DNA from: Aquila chrysaetos chrysaetos
Taxonomy: Eukaryota > Chordata > Aves > Accipitriformes > Accipitridae
Length of the DNA: 64,000 nt
Reading direction: 5' to 3'
NCBI RefSeq assembly: GCF_900496995.4
Contig: NW_024470326.1
Coordinates: forward strand, 248,001-312,000
Numbering within the stretch: the stretch's first letter is position 1; the number at the start of each line of letters is the position of its first letter. Positions 23,371 through 35,361 of the stretch are shown here, in pieces. The notes beneath the pieces were generated by a model. That model ran no database searches. It saw nothing but the letters and a program-made list of their open reading frames with translations, and was not told where the DNA came from. A program made the position numbers and the translations under genes.

Positions 23371-24255
23371 GGTGTCCTCCTCTCCTCAAAAGCAATCTCA
23401 CAATTATCTCAGGCAACGTCTGTCTAGTGGTCATCGTATCTGTTATAAACATGCCTGTACACAAATATTTGCTTTCGTCCTGCTTCTCCAGAGGATGAAC
23501 TGAGTCTATCTGACCCAGAGACCTTCTGTAAATGAGTCTGTCACCATGCTACATTTGACCTCCTTTGTGACATCTCTGTAATAAAAGGAGATTTCCTCAG
23601 TGCCGTGTGTGAAGCTTGGGCTTTTTTTCCCAAACGGGGGTACAGAATACACTCAGGGAATTGCAGGCTGAAAGGACTTGCTGTTGTGCTTGGGTGCTGC
23701 ATGGGCTGAGGGGATGAGGGAATGGGGTGTTGTGTAAGAGGAGGGCTGGACTGAGTCCTCACCTGTGAGTGCCCAGTGCCACTGGAGATCCTGAATGGGA
23801 TAGAGGCATCTGCTGGGGACTGTCACATGTGGAAGGGCTGCTGACTGACTCATGCCCTTCAGGGAGGTATCAGGAGCCACCAGGACACGCACCAGTGTTG
23901 GGTACACACTGGATAGTTTCACAATAATGTCAAAGCAAAGGACGGGTAAGCTAACCAGGGCTAACGAGGACTCTGCAATGTCAGGAGAGGCAGTGGGGGC
24001 ACAGCAGGAATGGGGAAGGGAGACTAGAGCGCGGTTCATGTCACCTTCAATGAGAAGCCATGGGCTGGATCCAGTGACAGCCTTGAACACTTCCTGAGAC
24101 AGTTGGAATGCCCTTTGATTGTCCACAGACCCATGGGAAGGGTCTGCTTCCCAGCCTGATCAGCACGGCCAGTGTGGGGTCACCCCGTGGCCCAAGGGCT
24201 CTGCAACGCCCTTGCTCTGCAGAGTAGCACTGCCAGCTCAGGGCCTTGCAGGGAG
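23371..24255 (+). other. Downstream region of the OR at 22435
   Basis: AATAAA at 23580-23585, about 210 bp past the OR stop, is a plausible polyadenylation signal. No gene is supported. At about 24258 the sequence switches abruptly to retroviral pol. Confidence 0.45.
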
Positions 24256-24259
24256 CAAC

Positions 24260-26337
24260 TCTTTACTCATGAAAGAAAAGGTATAGCTCTGGGTGTCCTG
24301 GTCCAATATCTGGGACCAAGTCGGCGAGCTGTGGCCTACTTCTCGAAGCAATTAGACAACGTTTGCCTGGGATGGCCTGGTTGTCTGAGAGCCGTCGCTG
24401 CAACTGTGCTATTGATCCAAGAAGCTCGCAAGTTCACCCTAGGACAGAGAATTACAGTGTATGTTCCCCACATGGTGATCACTGTGCTTGAACAGAAAGG
24501 GGGGCATTGGTTATCCCTTAGTAGAATGCTGAAATACCAAGTGGTGTTGCTGGAGCAAGACGATGTTTACTTAAAAACTACTACTATCGTTAACCCTGCT
24601 GTGTTTTTAACAACTGATCAAGTTGAAGGAGAACTGGAACATGATTGGCTCCAGACAATTGAAGAAGTCTACTCCAGCCGACCAGATCTCCGAGATGCGC
24701 CAATGGAAGAGACGGATTGGGAACCATATACCGACGGAAGCAGTTTCATCCGTGATGGAAAATGCTTAACAGGATATGCGGCAACCACTACTGAGAAGGT
24801 AATTGAATCCCGAGCTTTGCCTACAAATGTATCTGACCAAAAGGCTGAATTGATAGCTCTTACTTGAGCACTGGAACTAACTCAAAGAAAGTGAGTCAAC
24901 ATTTGGACAGACTCAAAGTGTGCTTTTGGAGTAGGACATGCACATGGAGCAATAGGGAAAGAAAGAGGACTGTTATCTGCACAAGGAACCACCTTTCAGC
25001 ATGCAGAGCAAATACTGAAATTGTTAGAAGCCATTCAAAAGCCAACAGCAGTCATGATAATGCACTGTAAAGCACGTCAGTCAGGTAGGACTGTCCCTGA
25101 AACAGGTAACTGATTGGCTGATAGAGCTGCTAAAGATGCTGCAGAAAAAGGCATCCTAGCACTAGTTCCAGAGAAAAGTGTAAATTTACCTAAAGATGCT
25201 CCAACTTATAATGAAAAAGATGAAGAATTAATTATTAGATTGCAGGCTAATAAAAATGAACCAGGATGGGCTGTAACACCAACAGGTCAAATAATAGTCC
25301 CACCCGCAATAATGAGAGAAATTGCCCGGGCTGAACATAACAAAGTACATTGCGGAACAGAAAACCTTGTTAAGCATTTACAAAAGTGTATTTTGAGTAG
25401 AGATATGACAAAGATTATTTGAACAATTACAATGGGATGTGAAATTTGTATACGCAATAATCCCCAAACCAGTAATAAGATTACTTTTGGAATGACGAAA
25501 CAAGGAAATTCTCCAGGAGAATGCTGGCAAACTGATTTTACAGAATTGCCCCGAAAAGAAGGATATCGATATATCCTAGTTCTCTTTGATACTTTCACTG
25601 GGTGGCCTGAGGCTTTCCCTTGTCGCACCAACAAAGCAAGAGAAGTAGTTAAAGTCTTGCTCAAAGAGATAATACCAAGATTTGGGGTCCCTGTAGGAAT
25701 GTCATCTGACAATGGCCCTCATTTTATAGCAAAGATTGTAAGACAGTTGGGCAAGGTATTGTCTATAGATTGGGACTATCACACCCCATATAGACCGCAA
25801 GCAAGTGGGAAAGTAGAAAGAATGAACACTCTCAAGCAACAGCTGAGTAAAATTTGTCTGGAAACCTCGCTTACATGGGTTAAAGCATTACCCATGGCTC
25901 TATTAAGAATCAGAGTACAGCCAAAAGGGAAAGGAAATTTAAGTCCTTATCAAATGTTATATGGGAGACCATATCAAGGGTCCTATGTTCCAAATACCTT
26001 GAGCGCTTTCGGAGATATGTCTTTAAAGGGTGTTATGATTTCTTTAGGAAACTCTTTACAAGAACTTCATCAGTATGTCTCCACAGCTGGACCCTTAGAA
26101 TTGGACACAGCAGTGCATCCCTTCTAACCAGGAGACTGGGTATACGTAAAGTCGTGGACTGCAGAACCACTAGCTGAGAAGTGGAAAGGACCGTATCAAG
26201 TAATTTTAACAACATATACAGCAGCAAAGGTTTGGGGAAAAGGACCTTGGCTTCACTATTCAAGAGTAAAGAAAGCACCAACAGGGAACTGGAAGTCTAA
26301 AGAAACCGGTCCTTTGAAATTGAAAACCTATAAATAA
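24260..26337 (+). pseudogene. pol: Gammaretrovirus-like pol, RNase H and integrase (ERV A2)
   Basis: A single reading frame runs about 690 codons without a frameshift and is interrupted only by five stops: TGA 24865, 24892, 25111 and 25420, and TAA 26125. The order is RT connection (from the same point as 2395 in ERV A1), RNase H (YTDGSS, KAELIAL), integrase zinc region (GCEIC), and integrase core with [13 protein letters not shown] and KVERMN, which keeps a D,D-35-E arrangement. A PGDWVYVKSW-type C-terminal domain ends at TAA 26335. Gag, protease and the RT palm are missing upstream. Most stops fit C-to-T changes at CGA or CAA codons. Not functional. Confidence 0.9.
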
Positions 26338-26529
26338 GTTTCATGCTATGCACTTGGGAGAACAATTGTGTAAAGCTTATAATATTGGGGTAGTTACTAG
26401 GGATATTGTCAGGGGCAGTAATCCTTTTGTGTGTTACAGGTTTTACATATTTTCTTTTAAGTTGTCCTAAACATAAGATAAATAAAAGTAGATGTAAAAT
26501 TACAAAGGCAGAATCACAAACTGACATCA

Positions 26530-27673
26530 TGTGATGGGTTGACCCTGGCTGGTTGCCAGGTGCCCACCAAAGCCGTTCTATCACTCCCCCTCCTTAACTG
26601 GACAGGGGAGAGAAAATGTAACAAAGAGCTTGTGTGTCGAGATAAGGACAGGAGAGAGATCACTCACCAATTACCGTCACGGGCAAAACAGACTCAACTT
26701 AGGGAAAATTAACTCACTTTATTACAAACCAACCAGAGCAGAGTAATGAGAAATAAAACCAAATCTCAGAACACCTTCCCTCCACCCCTCCCTTCTTCCT
26801 GGGCACAACTTCACTCCCAGCTTCTCTACCAACCCCCCCAGCGGCACAGGGGGACGGGGATGGGGTTTACGGTCAGTTCATCACACGTTATTTTCTGCCG
26901 CTTCATCCTCCTCAGGGGGAGGACTCATCACACTCTTCCCCTGCTCCAGCGTGGGGTCCCACCCACGGGAGACAGTCCTCCACGAACTTCTCCAACGTGG
27001 GTCCTTCCCACGGGCTGCAGTTCTTCACGAACTGCTCCAGCATGGGTCCTTTCCACGGTGTGCAGTCCTTCAGGAGCACACTGCTCCAGCGTGGGTCCCC
27101 CACGGGGTCACAAGTCCTGCCAGAAAACCTGCTCCGTGGGCTCCTCTCTCCACAGATCCGCAGGTCCTGCCAGGAGCCTGCTCCAGCGCGGGGTTCCCAC
27201 GGGGTCACAGCCTCCTTCGGGAACCCACCTGCTCCGGCGTGGGGTCCTCCACGGGCTGCAGGTGCATATCTGCTCCACCGTGGACCTCCATGGACTGCAG
27301 GGGGACAGCCTGCCTCACCATGGTCTTCACTACGGGCTGTAGGGGAATCTCTGCTCCGGTGCCTGGAGCATCTCCTCTCCCTCCTTCTTCACTGACCTTG
27401 GTGTCCGCAGGGTTGTTTCTCTTACATGTTCTCACTCCTCTCTCCGGCTGCCGTTTTCTGTCTGTCCCAACTTTTTTTCCTTCTTAAAAATGTTATCACA
27501 GAGGCGTTACCGCTATCACTGATTGGCTCGGCCTTGGCCGGCGGCGGGTCCGTCTTAGAGCCGGCTGGTATTGGCTCTCTCGAACACAGCGAAGCTTCTA
27601 GCAGCTTCTTACAGAAGCCACCCCTGTAACCCCCGCCCCCGCTACCAAAACCTTGCCACACAAAGCCAATACA
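26530..27673 (-). mobile_element. LTR nested in ERV A2 (1144 bp), perfect 5-bp target duplication
   Basis: TGTGATGGGTTGACC...CCAATACA, with CATCA at 26525-26529 and again at 27674-27678. It splits the pol-env junction of the host ERV. The ends match the shorter LTR at 34784-35361. The extra length includes a GC-rich internal array (about 26935-27370) of CTGCTCCAGCGTGGGTCC-like units that stays open in several frames. The AATAAA appears on the minus strand near 26720, so I place transcription on the minus strand. Confidence 0.85.
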
Positions 27674-27708
27674 CATCATAAAAGAATCCGTAGTATAAGA
27701 TAAACAAA

Positions 27709-28541
27709 ATGAAGTGATTATTGTCTGAATTACTAATCCTGATATTAGTCGTTCCTGTGATTTTGATAAAAGACAATCTAGTTATACAATTGATTCAAGG
27801 TTTTGCGAAGGTACAAAATTTAACCTCAATAACAGCCTGCCTTCCGATTCCAAAGTCAGCTGAAAATCCAATTCCATGGGGAATATTGACATTGAATCTA
27901 ACCAAAACTTGGGAAAAGATGTGGGGCAATGAGAATCAGTTTAGCAGATTAAATTGGATGGATTTGGATGGCAATTATTCTTTAAACTTTGAAAGGAGGA
28001 ATTATAGCATTTTGAATTGTAACATTACCAAACCATCCACCTCATGAGCAAAAGAATTAATTTATCATCCTTCAGAAGAAACTTGTACAAACACCCCTTG
28101 GAGCTGCCAATTGCCAAAATCATGGAGACAAGTGCAGAGAGGAACTTGGGATCATATTCAAATAGAGAATGGTGTTTGGAATTTACTGGAGTTACAGGGC
28201 CCTTATTAGATCCACCCAGAACCAGAACTATCTATGGGAATTTAGATTGGACTAGACAAACAGAGAAAATCACACATCCTAAATGGAACTGTACGAAAGT
28301 CTATACCTGTAATTCTTCTGACCCAGAAGTTCAAAGACTTTATCCAGTAGCTAAAGCTCTAAGATGAGGATGTGCTTGTAGAAATTATAGTAATGTTTTA
28401 AATGATACTTGGTCCCCTCTTAATAATGGAAGGAGAATTTGGCCTGGAATTGACTGTATTAAAGGACAGGTGGAAAGTTTAGGACTAACAGTTTGGGTGA
28501 GTAGTGATGGTATGTGGTCCACTCACCTTCCCATGAAGGAC
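27709..28541 (+). pseudogene. env: Env surface-subunit remnant of ERV A2
   Basis: An ATG at 27709 is followed by a stop at the third codon, then a hydrophobic leader (LLILILVVPVILI) and a surface-glycoprotein-like region with many N-x-S/T sites and spaced cysteines. Further breaks are a TGA at 28045 and a frame change near 28200. Sequence ends abruptly at the LTR at 28542; the remaining env and the 3' LTR of this element are not in the window. Confidence 0.75.
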
Positions 28542-29058
28542 TGTGGCAGTACATTCCCCACCCCCCCATCCCGCCAGCAGGAAACAAAACTTCTCCAGGC
28601 AGGGAGAAGGGGAAGGAAACCCTGGAGGCTGCAGGTTGAAATTTGAACTGGCCAACTGAAGGGTGCCAGGTACACTGAGGTGACCCTCCTAGCCAATAGG
28701 ATTAAATGACCACAGGTCAGATTCGACAGGGGTATAAACGGGGTCCTGCTGGAGGACACGTTGGCAGTCCTCCTCGGAGCAGCTGGTCTGCAGTCGGGGA
28801 CTCCCCCTCGGGTCGGGGCACCACCCGAGGTAACTCCTTGAGGGAGAGAGCCGTCAGCTTTGAGGTGAGTGATATGCGCATTTTAAGCCATCACTTCAAA
28901 CCTTGGGGATTTTTAAGTCGGCCGTGTAGTACTAAATCTCTTTACATCATTGAGCCTGTGGTTTTATAAAATGTTGCCGGACTTGTAACTAACTTTTGCT
29001 GAAGAATAAATCTGAGTTTTAACACCTGTTGGATTTGGTTAGTCGTGCATCTGTAACA
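28542..29058 (+). mobile_element. 5' LTR of internally deleted ERV B2 (517 bp)
   Basis: TGTGGCAG...CTGTAACA, repeated at 30729-31246. Contains GGTATAAACGG (TATA-like, near 28731) and GAATAAATC near 29005. Confidence 0.9.
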
Positions 29059-29066
29059 TTTTAAAT

Positions 29067-29084
29067 TGGCGTAGTCGGCAGGAT
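29067..29084 (+). promoter_or_regulatory. tRNA-Ser primer-binding site of ERV B2
   Basis: TGGCGTAGTCGGCAGGAT is complementary to the 3' end of vertebrate tRNA-Ser (AGA/UGA type), from memory. It lies 8 bases after the LTR. The gag ATG (29083) overlaps its last two bases. Confidence 0.8.
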
Positions 29085-29501
29085 GGTGTTAATAGAGGAA
29101 TTATTATGGAGGCACGGCCGCAGCCCTTCTCCCCCAGGTCTGGACTGGGTGAAGGAGAAGTGGTCTGACCCAGCAGTGGTCGTGGAGAGAGTAGAACTGT
29201 GCCACAGACCTTGTCAAGACAATGGCGGGGGGAAATGGATAAATTGAAAAGGGATAATGCTCAAAAGCAAGGAGAAATAGATTGTTTGAGGGTGGAATTG
29301 AGAAAAGAGAAGGAGCAGACATGGTTTTTGGAAAAAAAGATTGAAAATATGCTGGCAGAAGCAAAAAGACCCCCCAGCATCACTCAAATCCAAAAGTTAA
29401 TCACAGATATGGACCCTGAGGATTGGGATGGGAACATCTGGGGAGACTCTGATGGAAATAGCTCTGAAGAGGTAGAGGAATTTCAAGAAAAGGAAGTGTG
29501 A
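29083..29501 (+). pseudogene. gag: Gag N-terminus and coiled coil of ERV B2
   Basis: Two overlapping frames. From 29083 to 29247 a 54-codon frame has the motif GRSPSPPGLDW, which parallels GARPSPPGEEW in the Gag of the complete provirus B1 (50061). From 29199 to 29501 another frame carries a highly charged heptad-rich coiled coil and an acidic tail. A one-base loss in the G run near 29230 would explain the switch. Further on, near 29640, TEYLWRVSLTG parallels TEYVWRVSLTG of B1. B1 and B2 are therefore the same lineage; B2 lacks capsid. Confidence 0.75.
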
Positions 29502-29648
29502 CCCCTTATTAAAACAGAAAGGCACACGGGGTCCACACGGTGGGAACCCCTGAACCACTATTCGAACAACCCCTTGGTCAGGACCCGAACGCAGCGAGTT
29601 ACAAGCTAAGTTTTCACGCAAGCTGGGCGAAACTGAAACTGAGTATTT

Positions 29649-29960
29649 GTGGAGAGTTTCTTTAACGGGGGCAGCGAGGCAGAGGCTATTCATGTGAGAA
29701 CATTGCGGGTTGCTCCTGCACTACCACAATCTAAGGTAACCCGTGTCCCTCAATACCCACTTCCAGCTGTGGCCAAACGGGGCATTTCAGAAGTAATTAA
29801 TGATCTGGAGAAAAGAGAGATCATCAGTCGCACACATTCTCCCTACAATTCCCCTGTTTGGCAAGTCCATAAATCAGATGGAAGGTGGCGACTAACAATT
29901 GATTATAGGAGATTGAACAGGAATACCCCACGATTAAATTCTGCTATCCCAAGTAGATAG
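29649..29960 (+). pseudogene. pol: RT N-terminal fragment of ERV B2
   Basis: The frame reads a fingers-domain segment (QYPLPAVAKRGI, then SPYNSPVWQVHKSDGRWRLT) parallel to the RT start of B1 at 52195-52350. The capsid-to-protease stretch is deleted between the short Gag piece near 29640 and this point. The frame stops at 29960; the catalytic YxDD region and everything after it is missing or unrecognisable. Confidence 0.8.
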
Positions 29961-30728
29961 AGGGGTCTCAGTGATAACAGCAATATAGGCTGCAGCCCAC
30001 CCATGGACGGCTGCTTTAGATGTCAAGGATATGTTATATCTTTTTTATGGTTCCCCTAAGGGAAGAGGACAAACCCCGATAGAGCACCCTAGAACTGAGT
30101 TTACAGCTATCAACCTTAGCCAACGCTACATCTAACAATTTGGGGACTCTCAAACAATCGGTTATAACTTATCAGTAAAATGGCTATCAAAAATTGGGCT
30201 GTATTGGATTAGATGCCAAAGAAAGAGAAGGGTATATGTAAAGTTTTGGACATGTCAATGGACAACTGCTGTGTTCACTCCAAATATGTCAGTGTGGCTT
30301 CAAGACCAAATCAACGAGACAGTACGGCAAGAGAGTCAGAGGCAATTGCTTCTTGCACCAGGGACCAACTGGTTGGGAAAAGTTTTGATATGTTCAGATT
30401 TTCTTTCATGGAGTGGGCGACCAGCCTTCTCTAATCGTTAATAATGCTTGTAGTTATGATTACTGTAATGTGTATTGCAATAAGTTCTATCAAACGCTTG
30501 GTAGTGAAGCCTGTACTAACGATTAAGTATACTCCCTTAAAACTGTCCATACACTGGATATTCCTGTGTTTGATATTCCACTTTAATTCTAGACCAGAAG
30601 GGAACGATGGCCCACAATGAGCGTCAAATTCACCAAACTGCACCCCCTTTTATCTTTGGAGGTGAGAGGTGACTGTACCACCACTCCAAGGGAACCAGTC
30701 GAATCACGACTGTGGTCACAGGGTGGAC
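29961..30728 (+). other. Degenerate remainder of ERV B2
   Basis: Between the RT fragment and the 3' LTR, with only short broken frames. One stretch near 30400-30480 is hydrophobic and could be env-derived, but I cannot show it. A CACAGGGTGGAC stretch just before the LTR may stand for the polypurine tract. Confidence 0.4.
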
Positions 30729-31246
30729 TGTGGCAGTACATCGCCCCACCCCATCCTGCCAGCAGGAAACGAAACTTCTTCAGGAAGGGAGAAGGGGAAG
30801 AAAACCCTGGAGGCTGCAGGTTGAAATTTGAACTGGCCATTTGAGATGCACCAGGTACACTGAGGTGACCCTCCTAGCCAATAGGATTAAATGACCACAG
30901 GTCAGATTCGACAGGGGTATAAACGGGGTCCTGCTGGAGGACACGTTGGCAGTCCTCCTCGGAGCAGCAGGTCTGCAGTTGGGGACTCCCCCTCGGGTCG
31001 GGGCACCACCCGAGGTAACTCCTTGAGAGAGCGAGCCATCAGCTTTGAGGTGAGTGATACGCGCACTTTTGAGCCATCACTTATAAATCTTGGGGATTCT
31101 TAAGTTGGCCGTGTAGTACTAAATCTCTTTACATCATTGAGCCTGTGGTTTTATAAAATGTTACCGGACTTGTAACTAACTTCTGCTGAAGAATAAACCT
31201 AATTTTTAAACACCTGTTGGATTTGGTTAGTCGTGCATCCGTAACA
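30729..31246 (+). mobile_element. 3' LTR of ERV B2 (518 bp)
   Basis: A near copy of 28542-29058, clearly more diverged between the pair (several percent by eye) than the two LTRs of B1. The flanks (GGAC before 28542, CCCAC after 31246) show no target duplication. Confidence 0.9.
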
Positions 31247-31545
31247 CCCACCCAGGCCAACTCCCCCCAGTTTATATGCTAGACATGATGTCACATGGTA
31301 TGGAATAACCCTTTGGCCAGTTTGGGGCAGCTGCCCTGGCTGTGTCCCCTCCCAACTTCTTGTGCCACTCCAGCCTTCTTCCTGGCTGGGCATAAGAAGC
31401 TGAAAAATCCTTGACTTTAGCCTAAACACTACTTAGCCACAGCTGAAAACATCAGTGTTACCAACATTCTTCTCATACTGAACCCAAAACATAACACTGT
31501 ACCAGCTGCTAGGAAGAAGAAATCTATCCCAGCCAAACCAGGACA
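31247..31545. mobile_element. 3' half of a family-L LTR
   Basis: Matches the second half of the LTR at 4974-5564 (from about 5267) and ends in CAGGACA like the family. Its first half is not present on the far side of ERV B2. Confidence 0.75.
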
Positions 31546-32370
31546 CCATCACACTGAGGAGAGCAGACACTGCACTGGAGGGCAGAGCTGCCTTCCCAAA
31601 GGACATAGGCATGCTGGAGGGATGGGCCAAAAGAGAACTGCATGCTATCCAATAAGGACAAATCCAAAGTCCTGCCCCTAAAGCAGACCAAGCCCCTGCA
31701 ATGAGGGAGGCAAGGGGCTGCATGGCTGGGTAGCAGCTCTGCGGGAAAGGCTCTGGTGGTCCTTGGGTGCCAGGAGGTAAAAGATGAACCAGCAGCAAAG
31801 ACGACCAACAGAATCAAGGGCTGCATGAGCAGGAGCACAGCCAATGGAATTGATTATCGCTGTCTCCTCAGAACATTTTACATCATATGCAGACTAATTC
31901 CCGAGGTTTTGAGCCCCCTGTAGTGCCAAAGAGACATTGGCAAACTGGAGCCAGGTCAGATGAGGGCCACCAAGGTGATCAGGGCTGAAGCACTTGTCGT
32001 GTGAGAAGAAGCTAAAAGAGCTGGGCTTGTTCAGCTGGGAGAAAGGAAGATCGTGGGGGAACATGCAGCAGCATGGCACTGGTCCTAGTAAGGCTGAGTC
32101 AGGCTTATGTCCGTGGCACAAGACACAAAGACAAGAGGCAATGGGCTGGAAAAAGAGAGGGTCAGGGCACATACAGGGAGAAACTTTTCCAACACGAGGA
32201 TAGTGAAGCGCTGGAAGCTGTTTCCCAGAGAATATGTGAAGGCTTGATCCTTGAACCTGATGAAGAGATGTTTAAATAAAGACCTGAATAACCTTGTCTG
32301 ACGCAGCTTTGTGCAGGAGGTTGGTCAAGACACCTGCCAAGGTCCCTTCCAGAGTGAATGAATGATGCTG
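31546..32370 (+). repeat. CR1 LINE 3' region, sense strand
   Basis: Paralogous to 20090-20580. It contains a GGGCTTGTTCAGCTGGGAGA phrase near 32022, an AAATAAAGACC near 32273, and a 3' end resembling CR1 (TGCCAAGGTCCCTTCCAG near 32335). No open RT frame. Confidence 0.7.
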
Positions 32371-32564
32371 TCCTTCCTTCCCCTTCATGTCTTCAAATGA
32401 GGGAAAGCTCTCAGGTTGTCCCTGGCCACAGAAGTCATTCACATCAGGTGCTGGGCTGCTTTGCAGGTGACCCCAAACAGCCCTGACCACATTCTTTGCT
32501 TCCATTTTACTTCCCTGAAACTACAAGTGCTCCTGTTTTACTATCATAACACCATCGAAAAAGA

Positions 32565-33815
32565 ACAGACTACCCTGTTAATCTTTTCCCCTTTGGCCAT
32601 GCATTACTTGCTTTGTACCCTCTTCTGGTGTTTTTGAGAGGGTTCCTGTGGCATTTTCCACCTTGGTAGGCAACTCCATGAAGCGCATCATTCTCTTTCA
32701 TTACCTGCAGTGTCCTGTAATTCTCCATATTCATCCACTGCCTGAGGCAGTGGCCCACAGACCTTAAATGTGCAGGTGGTATATTTTCAGCCCAGAGGGA
32801 CCTTGAGACACTTGTGGACTTGGCCAAAGAAACCTCCAGAAGTTTTACAAGGCAAAGGGGACAAGGTTTGCACTGGGTCAGAATAACCTCGTGCATTGGG
32901 ACAGGCTGTGACATGACTGGCTGAGGAGTTGCCTGGGGGGAAGGTCATGGGGGTTATGATGGATGCCATGTGGGCCATGTGGTCCTTCAATAATCCTTCA
33001 TGTGTTTGTGTGATTTCCCTAGGAGTCTCAGTATCTACCCCAAAAAGCATTAACCTGCCTAAACGTAAATATCTGCAATGTAGCAGTCTACATCTGTGTC
33101 AGCGTCTCTGGGTAATGGCAGCGGAATCAGTGTCTGCCATATAAGGCATGATAGCCCATCCTCAAGGACACATCCAAAGCACTTCAGATGAAGGGTGGTC
33201 TTGCAAAAGGTTGCCCTTTATGTTCCCCAGGTGGCCTGGACACTGCTGGTTTTCCTCTCCAGAGAGTGGCAGAGGCTGGATCTGATTCTCAGGACAGATG
33301 CCTTTCCAGGAAGCCACAGGCATGGGGGTGGCTCACCTGGTCCTTACTGACACTTCACTCAGCACCCATTTCAATAGATTTGGTACTTTTGTGGGACTAC
33401 TCTTTCTGCACAGACGATCAGAAAAAGACAACCATTTCATAACAGGTGGTCATCAAGGCCCTGTTATGGCCAAGAAAGCTCGTCATGAGCTCTGGAGGGA
33501 GCGAGGAAGCTTATAAAAAGCACCAGGAAGATCCAAAATGCTCAAGACCTCTTCCGAAGAGTGAGTGGTGCTGAGCATCAGCGATTGGCCATGTGTAGGT
33601 CTGCGAGAGAGGGTTGAGGAATGTTAATGAGAAACCAAGGGTATTGCTAATGGCTTTAGCAAATCCTTACAACCATGTCTGAAACCAGGAATGGAAGGCA
33701 GTTGATGTCTGTGTGTGGAGGTTGAGGAAGAGGATTGTCCTGGGAAGATGGCAGGAACACAGGCCCCTCCTGGGAAAATGAGGGCTGATATCGACATTTC
33801 CATGTAGTGTGCACG
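32565..33815 (+). repeat. Duplication unit end ahead of copy 2, with CR1 3'-ORF2 piece
   Basis: 32565-32975 matches 59781-60190. Its CCTCCAGAAGTTTTACAAGG (32830-32849) and AGAATAACCTCGTGCATTGG (32880-32899) stretches look like the C-terminal coding end of CR1 ORF2. 33160-33815 matches the distal ends of copies 1 and 2. At about 33815 it joins directly to the equivalent of 4533, skipping the segment that carries the 3587-4476 LTR in copy 1. Confidence 0.65.
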
Positions 33816-34783
33816 GAGAGAGCCATGTAGGTGTATCAGTGAGTGAGTTAAAGGCAGGGAAAAGACTTGAAATATCGGGGCGGGCGTCATGCTGAAGTGA
33901 AACAGGTTGAGTTTGTAATTTGAGGCAACAGCAGAAGAAGGAGGATGTGCAGTTCAGTGCTGGGTTGTGGTGCTCAATAGAGGATTCTAGCAAGTCTGGG
34001 CCTTGGAAATCTTGGGTGTAAATGAGCATTAGTAAGGCTTTAAAAGAAAAGGGATGACTTGTGGGGAGCTCACAGGCATTGGCAAATCCTCAGAAAACCA
34101 CAGCTTGGTGTTGGAAGCAAGGAAGCAGGCACAGGCACAGGCCAGTGTAGCTGTGGTGGAGATGGCCAAGGGCCTTGGTGGGCCTTTGACACCCCAACAG
34201 AGCAGAGACCCTTGTTCTCATGGCTATGGCTTCTGTCTCTTCAACTGAGCCCCACTAGAGGACATGAGGTCCTTACGGCTCCAGTGCTGTGTTGCCTCTT
34301 CACTCACCCTCCACGGAACCTGCAAGGTGTTGTACTGGTGACCTGTGCCTGGCAGCATCACACACTCCCAATTCACATTGCCCCCAGGAAAAGCCCTGAG
34401 CATCCCAAGAGGAAACGGTGCCCCCTCCCCAGGGGATGGGGGTCAGGGCTTGGCCATCCAGCTTGCTGAAGCACATCAAGGGCTTTCACAGTGACCGCCA
34501 CATTTAAATTTCCTCCTGTACCCAGTGCCTCCAACTTCCTGCTTCACCAGCCCCCAGGGACAGGAACTTTGTCTGCTCATTCCCTGCATGGTCTCTTCAG
34601 TGACGGACTTCAGCAGGGCCTGCTAACACCCTCACAAACCTGGAGGTTTGCTTCTGACTTGGACTTCTGTAGAGGCTTGGTCAGTCTCTAAGGATCTGCA
34701 GTTCAGGAACTCGGCACCAGAGGGCTCATTTGCATGCAAAACACACCAAGTTGCCAAGTCTGGGCATAATTTGCCTTTAGTCT

Positions 34784-35361
34784 TGTGGTAGGCTGACCCT
34801 GGCTGGGTGCCAGCTGCCCACCAAAGCCACTCTATCACTCCCCCTCCTCAGCTGGACAGGGGAGAGAAAATATAACAAAAGCCTCGTGGGTCAAGATAAG
34901 GACAGTTTAACAAAGTGAAAGCAAAGGTCGCGCGCAAAAGCAAAGAAAATCAAATTATATTATTCTCTACTTCCCAATCAGCAGGCAATGTCTAGCCACT
35001 TCCTGGGAAGCAGGGCTTCAGTACGTGTAGTGGTTCCTCCAGAAGACGAAAATGCTCCCCTTCCATCTCCCTTTACTTAGCTTTTATAGCTGAGCTAACG
35101 TCATATGGTATGGAATATATGTTTGGTTAGTTTAGGTCAGCTGTCCTGGTTATGTCCCCTCCCAAGATCTTGCCCTGCCCCAGCCTGCCGTGGAGGGGGG
35201 CAAAAATGTTGGGGAGACAGCCTTGATGCTGTTCCAGCGCTGCTCAGCAGTAGCCAAAACACTGGTGTGTTATCAACACCTTTCTAGCTACCAGTGCAGA
35301 GCACAGCACTACGAGGGCTGCTATGGGGAGAATTAACTCCATCTCAGCCAGACCCAATACA
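34784..35361. mobile_element. Solo LTR (578 bp) in copy 2
   Basis: TGTGGTAGGCTGACC...CCCAATACA, flanked by AGTCT (34779-34783) and AGGCT (35362-35366), a 5-bp target duplication with one mismatch. Same family as the LTR at 26530 but without its GC-rich internal array. Also in copy 3 (62168-62743); the empty site is in copy 1 near 6083-6110. Confidence 0.85.

Noticed and set aside
26746-27487. Three overlapping frames of 130-200 codons
   Set aside because: They lie in the GC-rich repeat array of a nested LTR; open frames come from composition.
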